Below are positions 17,644 to 26,067 of a stretch of 64,000 nt of DNA, one piece after another. The notes beneath the pieces are model-generated. The model was not told where the DNA came from, ran no database searches, and was given only the letters and a program-made list of their open reading frames with translations. The DNA is from CAZBSE01 sp964578625. Its GTDB lineage: Bacteria; Actinomycetota; Humimicrobiia; Humimicrobiales; Humimicrobiaceae. The translations under genes and the position numbers were made by a program. The stretch covers positions 1 to 64,000 of the forward strand of contig CAZODQ010000001.1 in the NCBI GenBank assembly GCA_964578625.1. The letters run 5' to 3'. Each line of letters opens with the position of its first letter. Positions within the stretch are counted from its first letter, which is position 1.

Positions 17644-18723
17644 TTATTTTTTTTCATTTAGTTTTTTAAGTTCGCTTTTTAGTATATTTATTTTTTTTAC
17701 CGGGCTTGGGTCAATACCTGCTAAAAGCGCCAGATACACACTGACTATATCCCCAAGATACATCACAGATAATGCTTTTGCCAGTTTTGATCTCCCCTCC
17801 ACAGGTATTTCTATAATCCTACCTACATTTCCCTTGATAAGACCTGATGTTACCTCTATACGTGTCTTTACCCTTATTTTTTCATCGTTATCTCTAAAAA
17901 CCAGAAGTACAAATTTGCTGGTGATTTCTTTCAATCTTTCCCATCCTACAGTTTCATTATGGTTAAGTTCCGGAAACAAATTGCACCAGCAGGGAGTTTT
18001 TGAGTTTTCGTTAAATTCGCACTTCAACCTGTAGGCAACTGCACTTAGCAGCCCCTCCGTCCCGTATATTATAGGTAGGTAACCTGATATTTTCAAAGCC
18101 AGTTTCTTTGCAGGATTTCTATCAGCTTCGACTTCTCTTTTGTAAAGACCGGCTTTTTCTTCTATTAAATCAAATGCCTCTTCCATATCGCCTGGATCTA
18201 CAGTTATAATGTTGAGTTTATCAAGAGCTAAATATGCAGGTAAAAATAAATAACCTATTGCACCTCTGGGCTGCAGCCCTGCAGGTATCTTTATTATTGT
18301 TTTATTATTATCCTGTACAAGATTTCCCAACTTTCCACCCGAACAAACTGCAAGAATTTCGCATCCCCGCTCCAATGCCTGGCTAGCTGTAGAGATTGTC
18401 TCTTCAGTATTTCCTGAATAACTGAGTACTATTGCCAGCCATTCGCGTTTAATAAAAGCAGGCATATTATATCCCTTTACAATCTCAACCGGTATATCAA
18501 TATCATCCTTTATCAAGGCTTTAGTGATATCACCCGCAAATCCGGATCCTCCCATACCTAAAAAAACAATACCTTTAAATTCTTTTTGTTTTAACAGCTT
18601 TAGGTCAGCTTCTTGAACAATCTTTCTTGCTTCCAGCAGCTGTGAATAAAATCTTTCTTCAACTCCCAGCATATCTTCTATATCAATTTCTTTTATTCTA
18701 TCCAAGTCATCTAAAATATTCAT
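17644..18723 (-). CDS. Bifunctional phosphoglucose/phosphomannose isomerase (SIS domains)
   Basis: 359 residues with tandem SIS folds. Phosphosugar motifs GMGGSGFAGD (about 55-64) and LSYSGNTEETIS (about 99-110) bind the substrate phosphate. LKCEFNENSKTP supplies the catalytic glutamate and LNHNETVGW the histidine. Family members interconvert glucose-6-P, fructose-6-P and mannose-6-P. Directly following the phosphomannomutase gene, its likely job is to feed mannose-6-P into the GDP-sugar pathway. It matches the SIS protein next to pmm in actinobacterial loci (recalled synteny). Confidence 0.9.
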   Translation of the reverse strand: MNILDDLDRIKEIDIEDMLGVEERFYSQLLEARKIVQEADLKLLKQKEFKGIVFLGMGGSGFAGDITKALIKDDIDIPVEIVKGYNMPAFIKREWLAIVLSYSGNTEETISTASQALERGCEILAVCSGGKLGNLVQDNNKTIIKIPAGLQPRGAIGYLFLPAYLALDKLNIITVDPGDMEEAFDLIEEKAGLYKREVEADRNPAKKLALKISGYLPIIYGTEGLLSAVAYRLKCEFNENSKTPCWCNLFPELNHNETVGWERLKEITSKFVLLVFRDNDEKIRVKTRIEVTSGLIKGNVGRIIEIPVEGRSKLAKALSVMYLGDIVSVYLALLAGIDPSPVKKINILKSELKKLNEKK

Positions 18724-18783
18724 AGTATGCGGCCTCCTTGGAGCTCTTTCTTTTTAATGATTATTTTAAATATTAAAATTTTT

Positions 18784-20229
18784 TTAATAAACACTGTCTA
18801 TGACTCTTTTACCCAGTCCCTGAAGGTGTTTTACTTCTTCATCACTGCTGCCTTCTGTATAAACCCGTACCACAGACTCAGTACCTGACAGTCTGATCAT
18901 AATCCAACTGCCATTCCCCATTATATATTTATACCCGTCTATCGTTATTACATCTTTGACGCCGACTTCCTTTAGTATTCCGGGAATATCCTTTTCCAGC
19001 AGAGATTTTAAATTTTCCTTTTGACTTAAATCAATTTTATAATCGTTCCTGTCAAAAACAAAATATCCAAACTCTTTATAGATTTCTCCCAATATCTGGT
19101 TTAACGTCATACCGGTACTGCATATTATCTCTATAAGCTTCAGGCCCATAAGCATCCCGTCTCTTTCAGGGATATCCGCTTCTGCCCAAAGGCCTCCGCT
19201 TTCTTCACCACCCATAATGACTCCGCCTTTTAGGATTTCTTTGGCTATATACTTGAAACCCACCGGGGTAGTTATGAGTTCAAGATCGTATTTTGCACAG
19301 ATCTTATCCAGTACTGAAGAAAGATTTACTGATTTTACTACCCTGCCTTTCATTTTCTTTATACTGGCCAGATACCATAAAACTATGGCGAAAAGATGAT
19401 GTGAACTGATATAATTACCTTCCTCGCCCAGTGCAGCGATCCTGTCGCCGTCGCCGTCCAGGCAAATAGCTAATTTATATTTTTTATCCAGCAGCACACT
19501 TTTGGCTTCTGCGAGATTATCCCCGATAGGCTCGGGGTTTATACCTCCAAAAGAGGGATTTAGCTCAGCATGTATTTCTGTAACATTTTCAGGATTGAGT
19601 GTCTGAATAATTTTTTTATATATTCCCTGTGTTGTACCATACATCGGTTCAAGCAGCAGTTTAAAATTAAAATCCTTTATGATATTTATATCTACCTTAC
19701 TTAGAAGGTTCTGCTTGTAACCGGGTAAAAAATCGGCTTTCTCTATATCCGGCCTATCCTCATCTTCAGGATATAGATATTTTTCATAATTTTCTATATT
19801 TTTAAGTACATCACTTACTTCCTTCTCAACCTCTGTTATTATATCCATCGCAGCTGACCCGCCAAAAGGGCCCTTTATCTTATAACCATTATAATAATAA
19901 GGATTATGGCTTGCCGTTATCATTATCCCCAGGTCAGCCTTTTTTTCAATCACAGCAAAAGAGATAACCGGAGTGGGGATGATCCTGTCAGAATAATGGG
20001 TTTTGATATCATTCAGCTTGAATATTTCAGCTGCTTCTTTAGCAAAACGATCGGAAAGGAACCTGGTATCATAACCTATTACTACATATGGCTTTCTACT
20101 GCTCTCTACTTTTCTTTTAAGATAATTGCTTACTCCCTGTGATACAATCCTTACTCCTTCAACAGTAAACTCATCAGCTATGACGCCCCTCCAGCCGTCA
20201 GTTCCGAACTTTATTCTTATTTCTTTCAA
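18784..20229 (-). CDS. Phosphoglucomutase/phosphomannomutase
   Basis: 481 residues, alpha-D-phosphohexomutase superfamily, all four domains. The catalytic serine is in ITASHNPYYYNGYKI (about residue 102), the metal site is DGDGDRIAALGE, the sugar-specificity loop is GGEESGG and the phosphate-binding loop is RLSGTES near the C-terminus. It interconverts mannose-6-P and mannose-1-P and/or the glucose phosphates. In this operon mannose-1-P production for GDP-mannose fits best. It lies 29 nt downstream of gmd. Confidence 0.93.
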   Translation of the reverse strand: MKEIRIKFGTDGWRGVIADEFTVEGVRIVSQGVSNYLKRKVESSRKPYVVIGYDTRFLSDRFAKEAAEIFKLNDIKTHYSDRIIPTPVISFAVIEKKADLGIMITASHNPYYYNGYKIKGPFGGSAAMDIITEVEKEVSDVLKNIENYEKYLYPEDEDRPDIEKADFLPGYKQNLLSKVDINIIKDFNFKLLLEPMYGTTQGIYKKIIQTLNPENVTEIHAELNPSFGGINPEPIGDNLAEAKSVLLDKKYKLAICLDGDGDRIAALGEEGNYISSHHLFAIVLWYLASIKKMKGRVVKSVNLSSVLDKICAKYDLELITTPVGFKYIAKEILKGGVIMGGEESGGLWAEADIPERDGMLMGLKLIEIICSTGMTLNQILGEIYKEFGYFVFDRNDYKIDLSQKENLKSLLEKDIPGILKEVGVKDVITIDGYKYIMGNGSWIMIRLSGTESVVRVYTEGSSDEEVKHLQGLGKRVIDSVY

Positions 20230-20258
20230 TTAATATAACTTCCTTTCTAAATTTAATA

Positions 20259-21224
20259 CTACATTCGTTTTTTCAAATAATTATAATCGTATTCGACCAT
20301 AAGTCTTACTAATTGTTCAAAGCTGACCTTTATTTTCCAACCCAGTTTTTCTTTAGCTTTGCTGGAATCACCTACCAAAAGATCAACATCAGCCGGCCGG
20401 ATATATTTTTTATCAATTTTTACATACTTTGTCCAGTCAAGATCAAGACATTTGAAAGAAGCTTCAACCCATTCTTTCACGGAATGTGCTTTTTCTGTGC
20501 TGATGACATAATCTTCAGGATTGTCCTGTTTCAGCATCAGCCACATAGCCTCGACATAATCTTTGGCGTATCCCCAATCCCTTTTTGCATCTAAATTACC
20601 CATATAAAGGTTTTTAGCCAATCCTAATTTTATCTTCGCTGTATTGAAAGTCACTTTCTTGGTAACAAACTCCAGTCCCCGTCTGGGAGATTCGTGATTA
20701 AAAAGTATACCGCTGCATGCAAACATATCATAACTTTCCCTGTAATTTACAGTCATATAATGGCCGTAGACCTTTGCCACTCCATAAGGGCTCCGCGGAT
20801 AAAATGGTGTATTTTCATTCTGGGGGACTTCCCTTGCTTTCCCGAACATCTCTGAGCTGGAAGCCTGATAAAATTTTATATTCCTATTTAAATGTCTTAC
20901 AGCTTCCAGCATCCGCGTCACTCCCAGTCCGGTAAATTCACCTGTCAGTACCGGCTGTTTCCATGACGTAGGTACAAATGACATGGCGCCAAGGTTGTAT
21001 ATCTCATCAGGTTTTGATTCTTTTATAGCATCTATTATAGACAGCTGGTCCAGCAGATCGGCCTGGACGAAATTTAACTTATCCCTTATATGTTCTATTC
21101 TGTTAAAATTTTCTACCGATGAACGCCTTACCATCCCATAGACCTCATATCCCTTGTTAAGTAAAAACTCGGCAAGATAAGACCCATCCTGACCGGTGAT
21201 CCCGGTAATAAGTGCTCTCACCAT
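20259..21224 (-). CDS. gmd: GDP-mannose 4,6-dehydratase
   Basis: An extended short-chain dehydrogenase of 321 residues that converts GDP-D-mannose to GDP-4-keto-6-deoxy-D-mannose. GITGQDGSYLAEFLL is the NADP-binding glycine motif in its GMD form, VRRSS binds the NADP phosphate, YxxxK is YGVAKVYGH, and NHESPRRGLEFVTKKV is the hallmark substrate segment. It is shorter than E. coli Gmd (about 370) because the C-terminal region is compact. It lies between the guanylyltransferase and phosphomannomutase genes, with rmd two genes upstream, pointing to GDP-rhamnose. Confidence 0.95.
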   Translation of the reverse strand: MVRALITGITGQDGSYLAEFLLNKGYEVYGMVRRSSVENFNRIEHIRDKLNFVQADLLDQLSIIDAIKESKPDEIYNLGAMSFVPTSWKQPVLTGEFTGLGVTRMLEAVRHLNRNIKFYQASSSEMFGKAREVPQNENTPFYPRSPYGVAKVYGHYMTVNYRESYDMFACSGILFNHESPRRGLEFVTKKVTFNTAKIKLGLAKNLYMGNLDAKRDWGYAKDYVEAMWLMLKQDNPEDYVISTEKAHSVKEWVEASFKCLDLDWTKYVKIDKKYIRPADVDLLVGDSSKAKEKLGWKIKVSFEQLVRLMVEYDYNYLKKRM

Positions 21225-21269
21225 TATCTCCCCTCTTAAATTTAAAATAATTTATTATGTAAGTTTAAA

Positions 21270-22385
21270 CTAAAAAGTAATCTGGCCCCTGACAATATTT
21301 GAATTTATATTGATTTTAATACCATTTTTTAATATATTGTCCTCTCCTATCCTGCTGTTATCTCCAATAACAGAGAAACCCTCGATACATACATTCCTGT
21401 CGATTTCCACATTATTTGAAATTATTGATTTTTTTATAAGGCAGCTTTTTCCAATCTTACAATTATTGAAAATTATACTTTCGGAAATTTCAGTTCCTTC
21501 TGAGACTATGCAGTCATCTCCGATAACTGTAAGAGGCATTATCCTGGCGCCTTTCTCTATCTTAGTTCTCTTTCCGATGACCACCGGACCGGATACAAAA
21601 TTACTCCTTAAATATTTTGAATCCTTCCCTATATATATGTTTTCCAGTATCTCATTATATAAAAATTTAAAGTTTATTTTCTTATTCAGAATATCATAAT
21701 GGGCTGTCAGATATTTCTGAGGAGTTCCTACATCCAGCCAGTAAGAATTTGAAATATAACCGTATATCTTATATCCTTCACTTAAAGCCGTAGGAAAAAG
21801 CCCTCTTTCAAAAGAGTATTTTCTGCCCTCCGGTACCAGTTTCATCATATGCGGTTTGATAATATAGAATCCGGCATTTATCAGATTAGTAGTAATTTCA
21901 TCCTGGCTTGGCTTCTCCAGGAATTGTTTTACCCTTCCTTCAGCATCGACAGTCACCGATCCATAACTTGTCGGATCCTCAATAGTAGTCAGAGCTATGG
22001 TTATATCAGCCTTTTTACTCTCATGGAAGACTGCCATTTTTGTTAAATCCATTGAAGAAAGAATATCGCCGTTAAATACTATAAAGTGACCGGTGCCTAA
22101 ATACTTTTCTACATTCTTCACGCCGCCGCATGTTCCCAGAGGACTTTCTTCCCTGACATAAGTAAGTCTTAACCCAAGACTTCTGCCGTCTCCAAAATAA
22201 TTCTTAAAGATTTCCGGGAGATAACCGGTGGAAAAGATTATATCTTTGATTTTATGGGACCTCAGCCATAAAATAAAATTTTCCATAAAAGGCTTATCTA
22301 CCAGCGGCAGCATCGGCTTGGGATTTAAAAAAGTAATCGGCCGCAGTCTTGTCCCTTCTCCGCCGACTAATATCACTGCTTTCAA
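21270..22385 (-). CDS. Mannose-1-phosphate guanylyltransferase-like nucleotidyltransferase with beta-helix tail
   Basis: About 371 residues from the TTG at 22385, which has AGAAGGAG five bases upstream; a longer frame reaching 22439 would overlap rmd and add 18 atypical residues. Nucleotidyltransferase core: KAVILVGGEGTRLRPIT, NPKPMLPLVDKPF, the metal aspartate in VFNGDILSS and QFLEKPSQDE. The C-terminal hexapeptide beta-helix starts near residue 245 (ENIYIGKDSKY). Similar actinobacterial enzymes form GDP-mannose from mannose-1-P and GTP. Its place between rmd and gmd supports that reaction; nucleotide specificity is inferred. Confidence 0.87.
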   Translation of the reverse strand: MKAVILVGGEGTRLRPITFLNPKPMLPLVDKPFMENFILWLRSHKIKDIIFSTGYLPEIFKNYFGDGRSLGLRLTYVREESPLGTCGGVKNVEKYLGTGHFIVFNGDILSSMDLTKMAVFHESKKADITIALTTIEDPTSYGSVTVDAEGRVKQFLEKPSQDEITTNLINAGFYIIKPHMMKLVPEGRKYSFERGLFPTALSEGYKIYGYISNSYWLDVGTPQKYLTAHYDILNKKINFKFLYNEILENIYIGKDSKYLRSNFVSGPVVIGKRTKIEKGARIMPLTVIGDDCIVSEGTEISESIIFNNCKIGKSCLIKKSIISNNVEIDRNVCIEGFSVIGDNSRIGEDNILKNGIKININSNIVRGQITF

Positions 22386-22414
22386 TTTAACTCCTTCTCC
22401 CGTCTGATCTATGT

Positions 22415-23374
22415 TTATGATCTGACATTTTGCCTCCAATAATCAAGCGTGTCCTTAAGTGACATTTTAATGGAATATCCGGGTCTCCAGCCGGTATGAG
22501 CTTTTAATTTACTATTATTTCCATATGTGATTCCAACATCAATTGCCCTGAATTTACTTTTATCAATGTCCACTTTAATATCCGACCTTGTGCTTAATGA
22601 TATAAGCATATCAAGCAGATCGGAAATTTTATATTTTTTGCCGGAGCAAACATTATAAATCTGGCCCTCTCTTCCTTTATTCACTATATAGTAATACGCT
22701 CTGACTGCATCTCTTACATCTAAAAAATCCCTTTGAGATTCAAGATTCCCGACACTTATTACAGGGTCCTGCGTTCCATTTTCTATCAGGGCTATCTGTC
22801 TGGCAAAATCCGAACATACAAACCTCTCTGACTGCCCTGGTCCGATGTGGTTGAATGACCTACTGATAAATACCGGCAGTTTGTATGCATTATGATAGAC
22901 AGAAGAAAAAAAATCCAGAGCTGATTTACTGATAGCATAAGGATTCTGGGGGTAAATTTTAAAATTCTCATCAATAGCTTTATGTTCATTATTGATTTCC
23001 CCATATTCCTCAGCAGTGCATACTACAAGAATCCTACAACTGGGACAGAAGAGTCTGAGACCTTCCAAAACATTAATACCTCCAAAAACATTGATTCTAA
23101 AAGTCTCTACAGGATTTCCCCATGAATAACTGACAGAACTCTGTGCTGCCAGATGGTAGACCTGACCGGGTTTGAATTCTTCGATAATATTGAAAACTGA
23201 CTCCCTGTCGGTTAAGTCAGTTTCTGATATCTCTATATTGTTTAAAGAGTCGCCAGGGTTGAATTCTTTAAAGCTTAAATCAACCCCTAGAATCTTATGA
23301 TCCCCCTCTTTTTTTAAATATTCTAAAAGGTGTTTCCCTGCAAAACCTGCTGCACCTGTTATTAAAATTTTCAA
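22415..23374 (-). CDS. rmd: GDP-6-deoxy-D-mannose reductase (Rmd-type epimerase/reductase)
   Basis: 319 residues, extended SDR. GAAGFAGKHLLEYL binds NAD(P)H; HLAAQSSVSYSWGNP, TAEEYG and YAISKSALDFF form the catalytic site. SFNHIGPGQSERFVCSDFA and VGNLESQRDFLDVRDAVRAY are the RMD hallmark. It reduces GDP-4-keto-6-deoxymannose, the Gmd product, to GDP-D-rhamnose. An alternative is a related 4-reductase giving GDP-6-deoxytalose; fucose synthase is less likely because its epimerase residues are not apparent. It is encoded right after the glycosyltransferase likely to use the product. Confidence 0.85.
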   Translation of the reverse strand: MKILITGAAGFAGKHLLEYLKKEGDHKILGVDLSFKEFNPGDSLNNIEISETDLTDRESVFNIIEEFKPGQVYHLAAQSSVSYSWGNPVETFRINVFGGINVLEGLRLFCPSCRILVVCTAEEYGEINNEHKAIDENFKIYPQNPYAISKSALDFFSSVYHNAYKLPVFISRSFNHIGPGQSERFVCSDFARQIALIENGTQDPVISVGNLESQRDFLDVRDAVRAYYYIVNKGREGQIYNVCSGKKYKISDLLDMLISLSTRSDIKVDIDKSKFRAIDVGITYGNNSKLKAHTGWRPGYSIKMSLKDTLDYWRQNVRS

Positions 23375-23477
23375 AAGTGTGCTCTCCGACTAACTATCTT
23401 AATTTAGCAATTATTTTAATATAAAATCTAAAATATAAAAAACAAAAACCTTTCTAAATAATCACACTCCAGCTTGA

Positions 23478-24332
23478 TCATAAAAATATGCTTTTTATCA
23501 CAGCAATAAAAAACCTGAATCCAAGAAGCAGTAACAGCAGCGGCATAAGAACGACCTTCCAGCTATTTTTATAATTCTTCCAGAAAAAGTAAAATACACT
23601 TCTCTGCATCCTAAAACTTGCTTTGATCTTCCTTCCTCCGCTGCTCCCTCCTATATGATGCATTACTTCGGAATGCGGGCAGTAATATACCTTCCAGTTC
23701 TTCTGCCACATCCTGTAGCAGATATCCAGATCCTCAACATACATAAAATAATTCTCATCGAGAAAGCCGGATTCTTCCAAAGCTTTTCTCCTGACAATCA
23801 TACAGGAGCCGGAAACCCAGTCAACTTCAAAAGGACTGTCCTTTTTCGTATCGGCAAGTTTATACTTTCTTGAAAAAGGGTTATGAGGAAAGATATTCGT
23901 AAGTACAGTATGAGCTGCAGCATCAAACGCAGAAGGAAATCTTCTGCAGGATAGCTGAATGGTCCCATCTGTGTTTATTATTTTAGGTCCCGCTATTCCC
24001 ACTTCGGGATTCTTTTCCATAAATTCCGTTAAATTGTCCAGTGATTTTTTAAAAACGCGGCAATCACTGTTCATCAGAATTATATATTTTGAATCTGACC
24101 TCTCAATAGCCCTGTTATTAGCTGCAGCAAAACCAATATTTTTATCATTTGAGATCACTGTCACTTCCGGGTAATTCTCTTTTACAAATTCAACAGTACC
24201 GTCGCTGGAAGCATTGTCGACCACTATGATCCCGTAATCCTTTCCAGGCGGGTTTGCCGATATAGAATCCAAACACTCTTTTAAAAAAGACAGGCTATTA
24301 TGGCTGACTATACTTATTGTTAAATCTCTAAT
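23478..24332 (-). CDS. GT2 family glycosyltransferase (rhamnosyltransferase WbbL-like), probable ATT start
   Basis: A GT-A-fold enzyme with the usual N-terminal strand ISIVSHNSLSFLKECLDSI, VDNASSDGTVEFVK, NIGFAAANNRAI, a DxD-type motif at LMNSDCRV, VSGSCMIVRR and the ED of YVEDLDICYRMW. The C-terminal hydrophobic segment (last 25 residues) may anchor it. The first TTG (24272) would cut off the first beta strand and nucleotide loop. The frame continues upstream to a TAA with no ATG, GTG or TTG. The only start with an AGAAGG ribosome binding site is ATT at 24332, giving 284 residues. Probably transfers a deoxyhexose made by the operon. Confidence 0.85.
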   Translation of the reverse strand: MRDLTISIVSHNSLSFLKECLDSISANPPGKDYGIIVVDNASSDGTVEFVKENYPEVTVISNDKNIGFAAANNRAIERSDSKYIILMNSDCRVFKKSLDNLTEFMEKNPEVGIAGPKIINTDGTIQLSCRRFPSAFDAAAHTVLTNIFPHNPFSRKYKLADTKKDSPFEVDWVSGSCMIVRRKALEESGFLDENYFMYVEDLDICYRMWQKNWKVYYCPHSEVMHHIGGSSGGRKIKASFRMQRSVFYFFWKNYKNSWKVVLMPLLLLLLGFRFFIAVIKSIFL

Positions 24333-24819
24333 TTTCTTTACCCTTCTTAAAATCCGGTATCTCTTTAATTTAAATTATACATCTATTAAACTATTTGGAG
24401 ATACTATAAATTATATTATTTTAATATTATATTTAAAAATAATAAAATAAAGGCTCATAAGCTATTAGTAATTGATTTATTTTATGCCTAAAAAACAAAA
24501 CTCTTATCACTATTTTATTTAGGGGCAAGCCTTTAAACATAGATTACCAGACAGGGAGATTTAATCAATCTTATGGTAAATACAGGTATAAGCACAGGTA
24601 TACATCTTTATTACATAGTAAGGTAAATGGGGTACCGGTTAATCCCAGAACATTTTTACCTTAGAATAACTTACCCTCGTATTCAAAATAATATTTTTTA
24701 TTGACAGGGCAGTAAAAAGTCCAACATAATAATGAAAAAGGAAAAAAGTTTATATAGGATTTGTATATCTGTTTATCCAAAGGAAAAAATAAACAACCAG
24801 TGAAAGAAGAAATTAAGAT
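24333..24819. other. Divergent intergenic region with short direct repeats and a hairpin
   Basis: This 487-base AT-rich gap separates the minus-strand sugar operon from the plus-strand SRPBCC gene and should hold promoters for both. Two copies of ACAGGTATA lie at 24582-24590 and 24594-24602, 12 bases apart. Near 24620-24663 an inverted repeat AAGGTAAA / TTTACCTT encloses a GGG...CCC segment. No open frame of note is seen. Confidence 0.5.
24701..24730 (+). promoter_or_regulatory. Candidate sigma-70-type promoter for the SRPBCC gene
   Basis: A perfect -35 box TTGACA (24701-24706) is followed after 18 bases by CATAAT (24725-24730), a good -10. Transcription would start near 24737, about 83 bases before the ATG at 24820. 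Read by eye only. Confidence 0.55.
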
Positions 24820-25287
24820 ATGATTACTCTAAAAGATTCAATAGAAATAAAAACAACACCTGATAAGATTTTTAATTGGTTTAAAAATCTCGATAAAAAT
24901 TTTACAAAGTGGCATCCAAATCATAAGAAATTCATAAAAATAACTGGAGGCTTGGATGAAGAAGACATTGTTTACTTTGAGGAATGTGTTGATGAGAAGT
25001 GGTTCAAAATCAAATGTAAAATTACTAATATAGAAAAAAAGAATCGGAGTTGGAGGGCTGATTTTGAATCCGTACATTGGCTTGGTCGAATTATTGGGAC
25101 ACGAATATCATTCATCGGGAAAGCCAAAGGAGACATTTGTATTTTTACCCATATTGAAAGTTTTGGATTTAGAGCAAATATTATCTCAAACTTAATTTTA
25201 AAACTGCTTAAATCCTGGTTTCCTTTAATTAAAAAGGATATGGAAGAAGATAACTTAAATTTAAAAAGGATATTAGAAATTGGTTAA
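24820..25287 (+). CDS. SRPBCC (START-like) domain protein
   Basis: 155 residues with the SRPBCC beginning MITLKDSIEIKTTPDKIFNW, in which a strand is followed by the small helix that caps a hydrophobic pocket. A mid-protein strand pattern (WFKIKCKITNIE, WRADFESVHWL, GDICIFTHIESFG) and a long C-terminal helix follow. Members bind lipids, polyketides or other hydrophobic ligands, and some are cyclases or hydrolases; no catalytic motif is evident. GAAGAAATTAAG upstream of the ATG is a modest ribosome binding site. With the ATC-hydrolase-like gene it forms a small plus-strand pair. Confidence 0.72.
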   Translation: MITLKDSIEIKTTPDKIFNWFKNLDKNFTKWHPNHKKFIKITGGLDEEDIVYFEECVDEKWFKIKCKITNIEKKNRSWRADFESVHWLGRIIGTRISFIGKAKGDICIFTHIESFGFRANIISNLILKLLKSWFPLIKKDMEEDNLNLKRILEIG

Positions 25288-25386
25288 TAGGGAGACAAAA
25301 CACCACATCATTTTTTAGTGCAGTACTATATTCTGGTAACATTTTATAGTCTTTAGATATAGTTTTTATTTCAAGGGAGGAAGATT

Positions 25387-25998
25387 TTGAAGATCAAGGA
25401 AATCAAAATTGTAAAGTCTGTTTTAAGTAAAGAAATCGGGTGGTTATGGCTTATCCTCTTAACCAGATGCTTGATCAGAAAAAATGCAGTATTTAAAAAA
25501 ACTCACTGGGCAAAAATTAAGAATACCGAAACAGAGCTCTTCAAACGCCTTTCTCTTGTTGCCGCTTCATATATGGGACTTCAGGCAAAATTTGGTAAAG
25601 AAAAGGCTTTCAAGATAATGAGAAAAATAATTGTTCCTATTGGCTGTAATGAACCGATGATACTTCTACAATCCTTAAAGACCTCCGGGAAGAAACCCAT
25701 GGAGTTACTTATAAATTACCTTGATTTAGTGGATAAAAAGGGGATGGGTCGATTTTGCAACAGGAAATATAAAAATCGGAATAATAACATCTGCCATCGT
25801 ATAGTCACTAAATGTCCATTCCATGGTTTCTTTACCGAGACAGGAACTCCAGAATTAACCAGATTATTCTGCGAGGTAGATAAAGAATTTTATTCAAAAG
25901 CTTTCCCGGATCTTAAATTTCACCGTGGTAGCTCGTGGGAAAATACCATTGCCTATGGCAAAGGTCATTGTGATTTTATATTTGAAAAGAAAAAATAA
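25387..25998 (+). CDS. L-2-amino-thiazoline-4-carboxylate hydrolase (ATC hydrolase) family protein
   Basis: 203 residues. The C-terminal half carries the family pattern: a CHRIVTKCPF segment, then GTPELTRLFCEVDKEFY, LKFHRGSSWENTIAYGKGHCDFIF. In the characterised Pseudomonas pathway this fold hydrolyses the thiazoline ring on the way to L-cysteine. In anaerobes the family is broad and its substrate mostly unknown, often next to transport or regulatory genes. The start is TTG, seven bases after GGGAGGAAG. About 100 bases separate it from the SRPBCC gene. It converges on trpA. Confidence 0.78.
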   Translation: MKIKEIKIVKSVLSKEIGWLWLILLTRCLIRKNAVFKKTHWAKIKNTETELFKRLSLVAASYMGLQAKFGKEKAFKIMRKIIVPIGCNEPMILLQSLKTSGKKPMELLINYLDLVDKKGMGRFCNRKYKNRNNNICHRIVTKCPFHGFFTETGTPELTRLFCEVDKEFYSKAFPDLKFHRGSSWENTIAYGKGHCDFIFEKKK

Positions 25999-26067
25999 TT
26001 ATATATTCCAACAAACCTTAATATTAAAAACGCTATTAATTATATAAATATATATTATGTAAAAATC

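Noticed and set aside
22386..22439. Upstream extension of the guanylyltransferase gene
   Set aside because: The extra 18 residues precede the universal KAVILVGGEGTRLRP start, overlap rmd, and the TTG at 22385 has a far better ribosome binding site.
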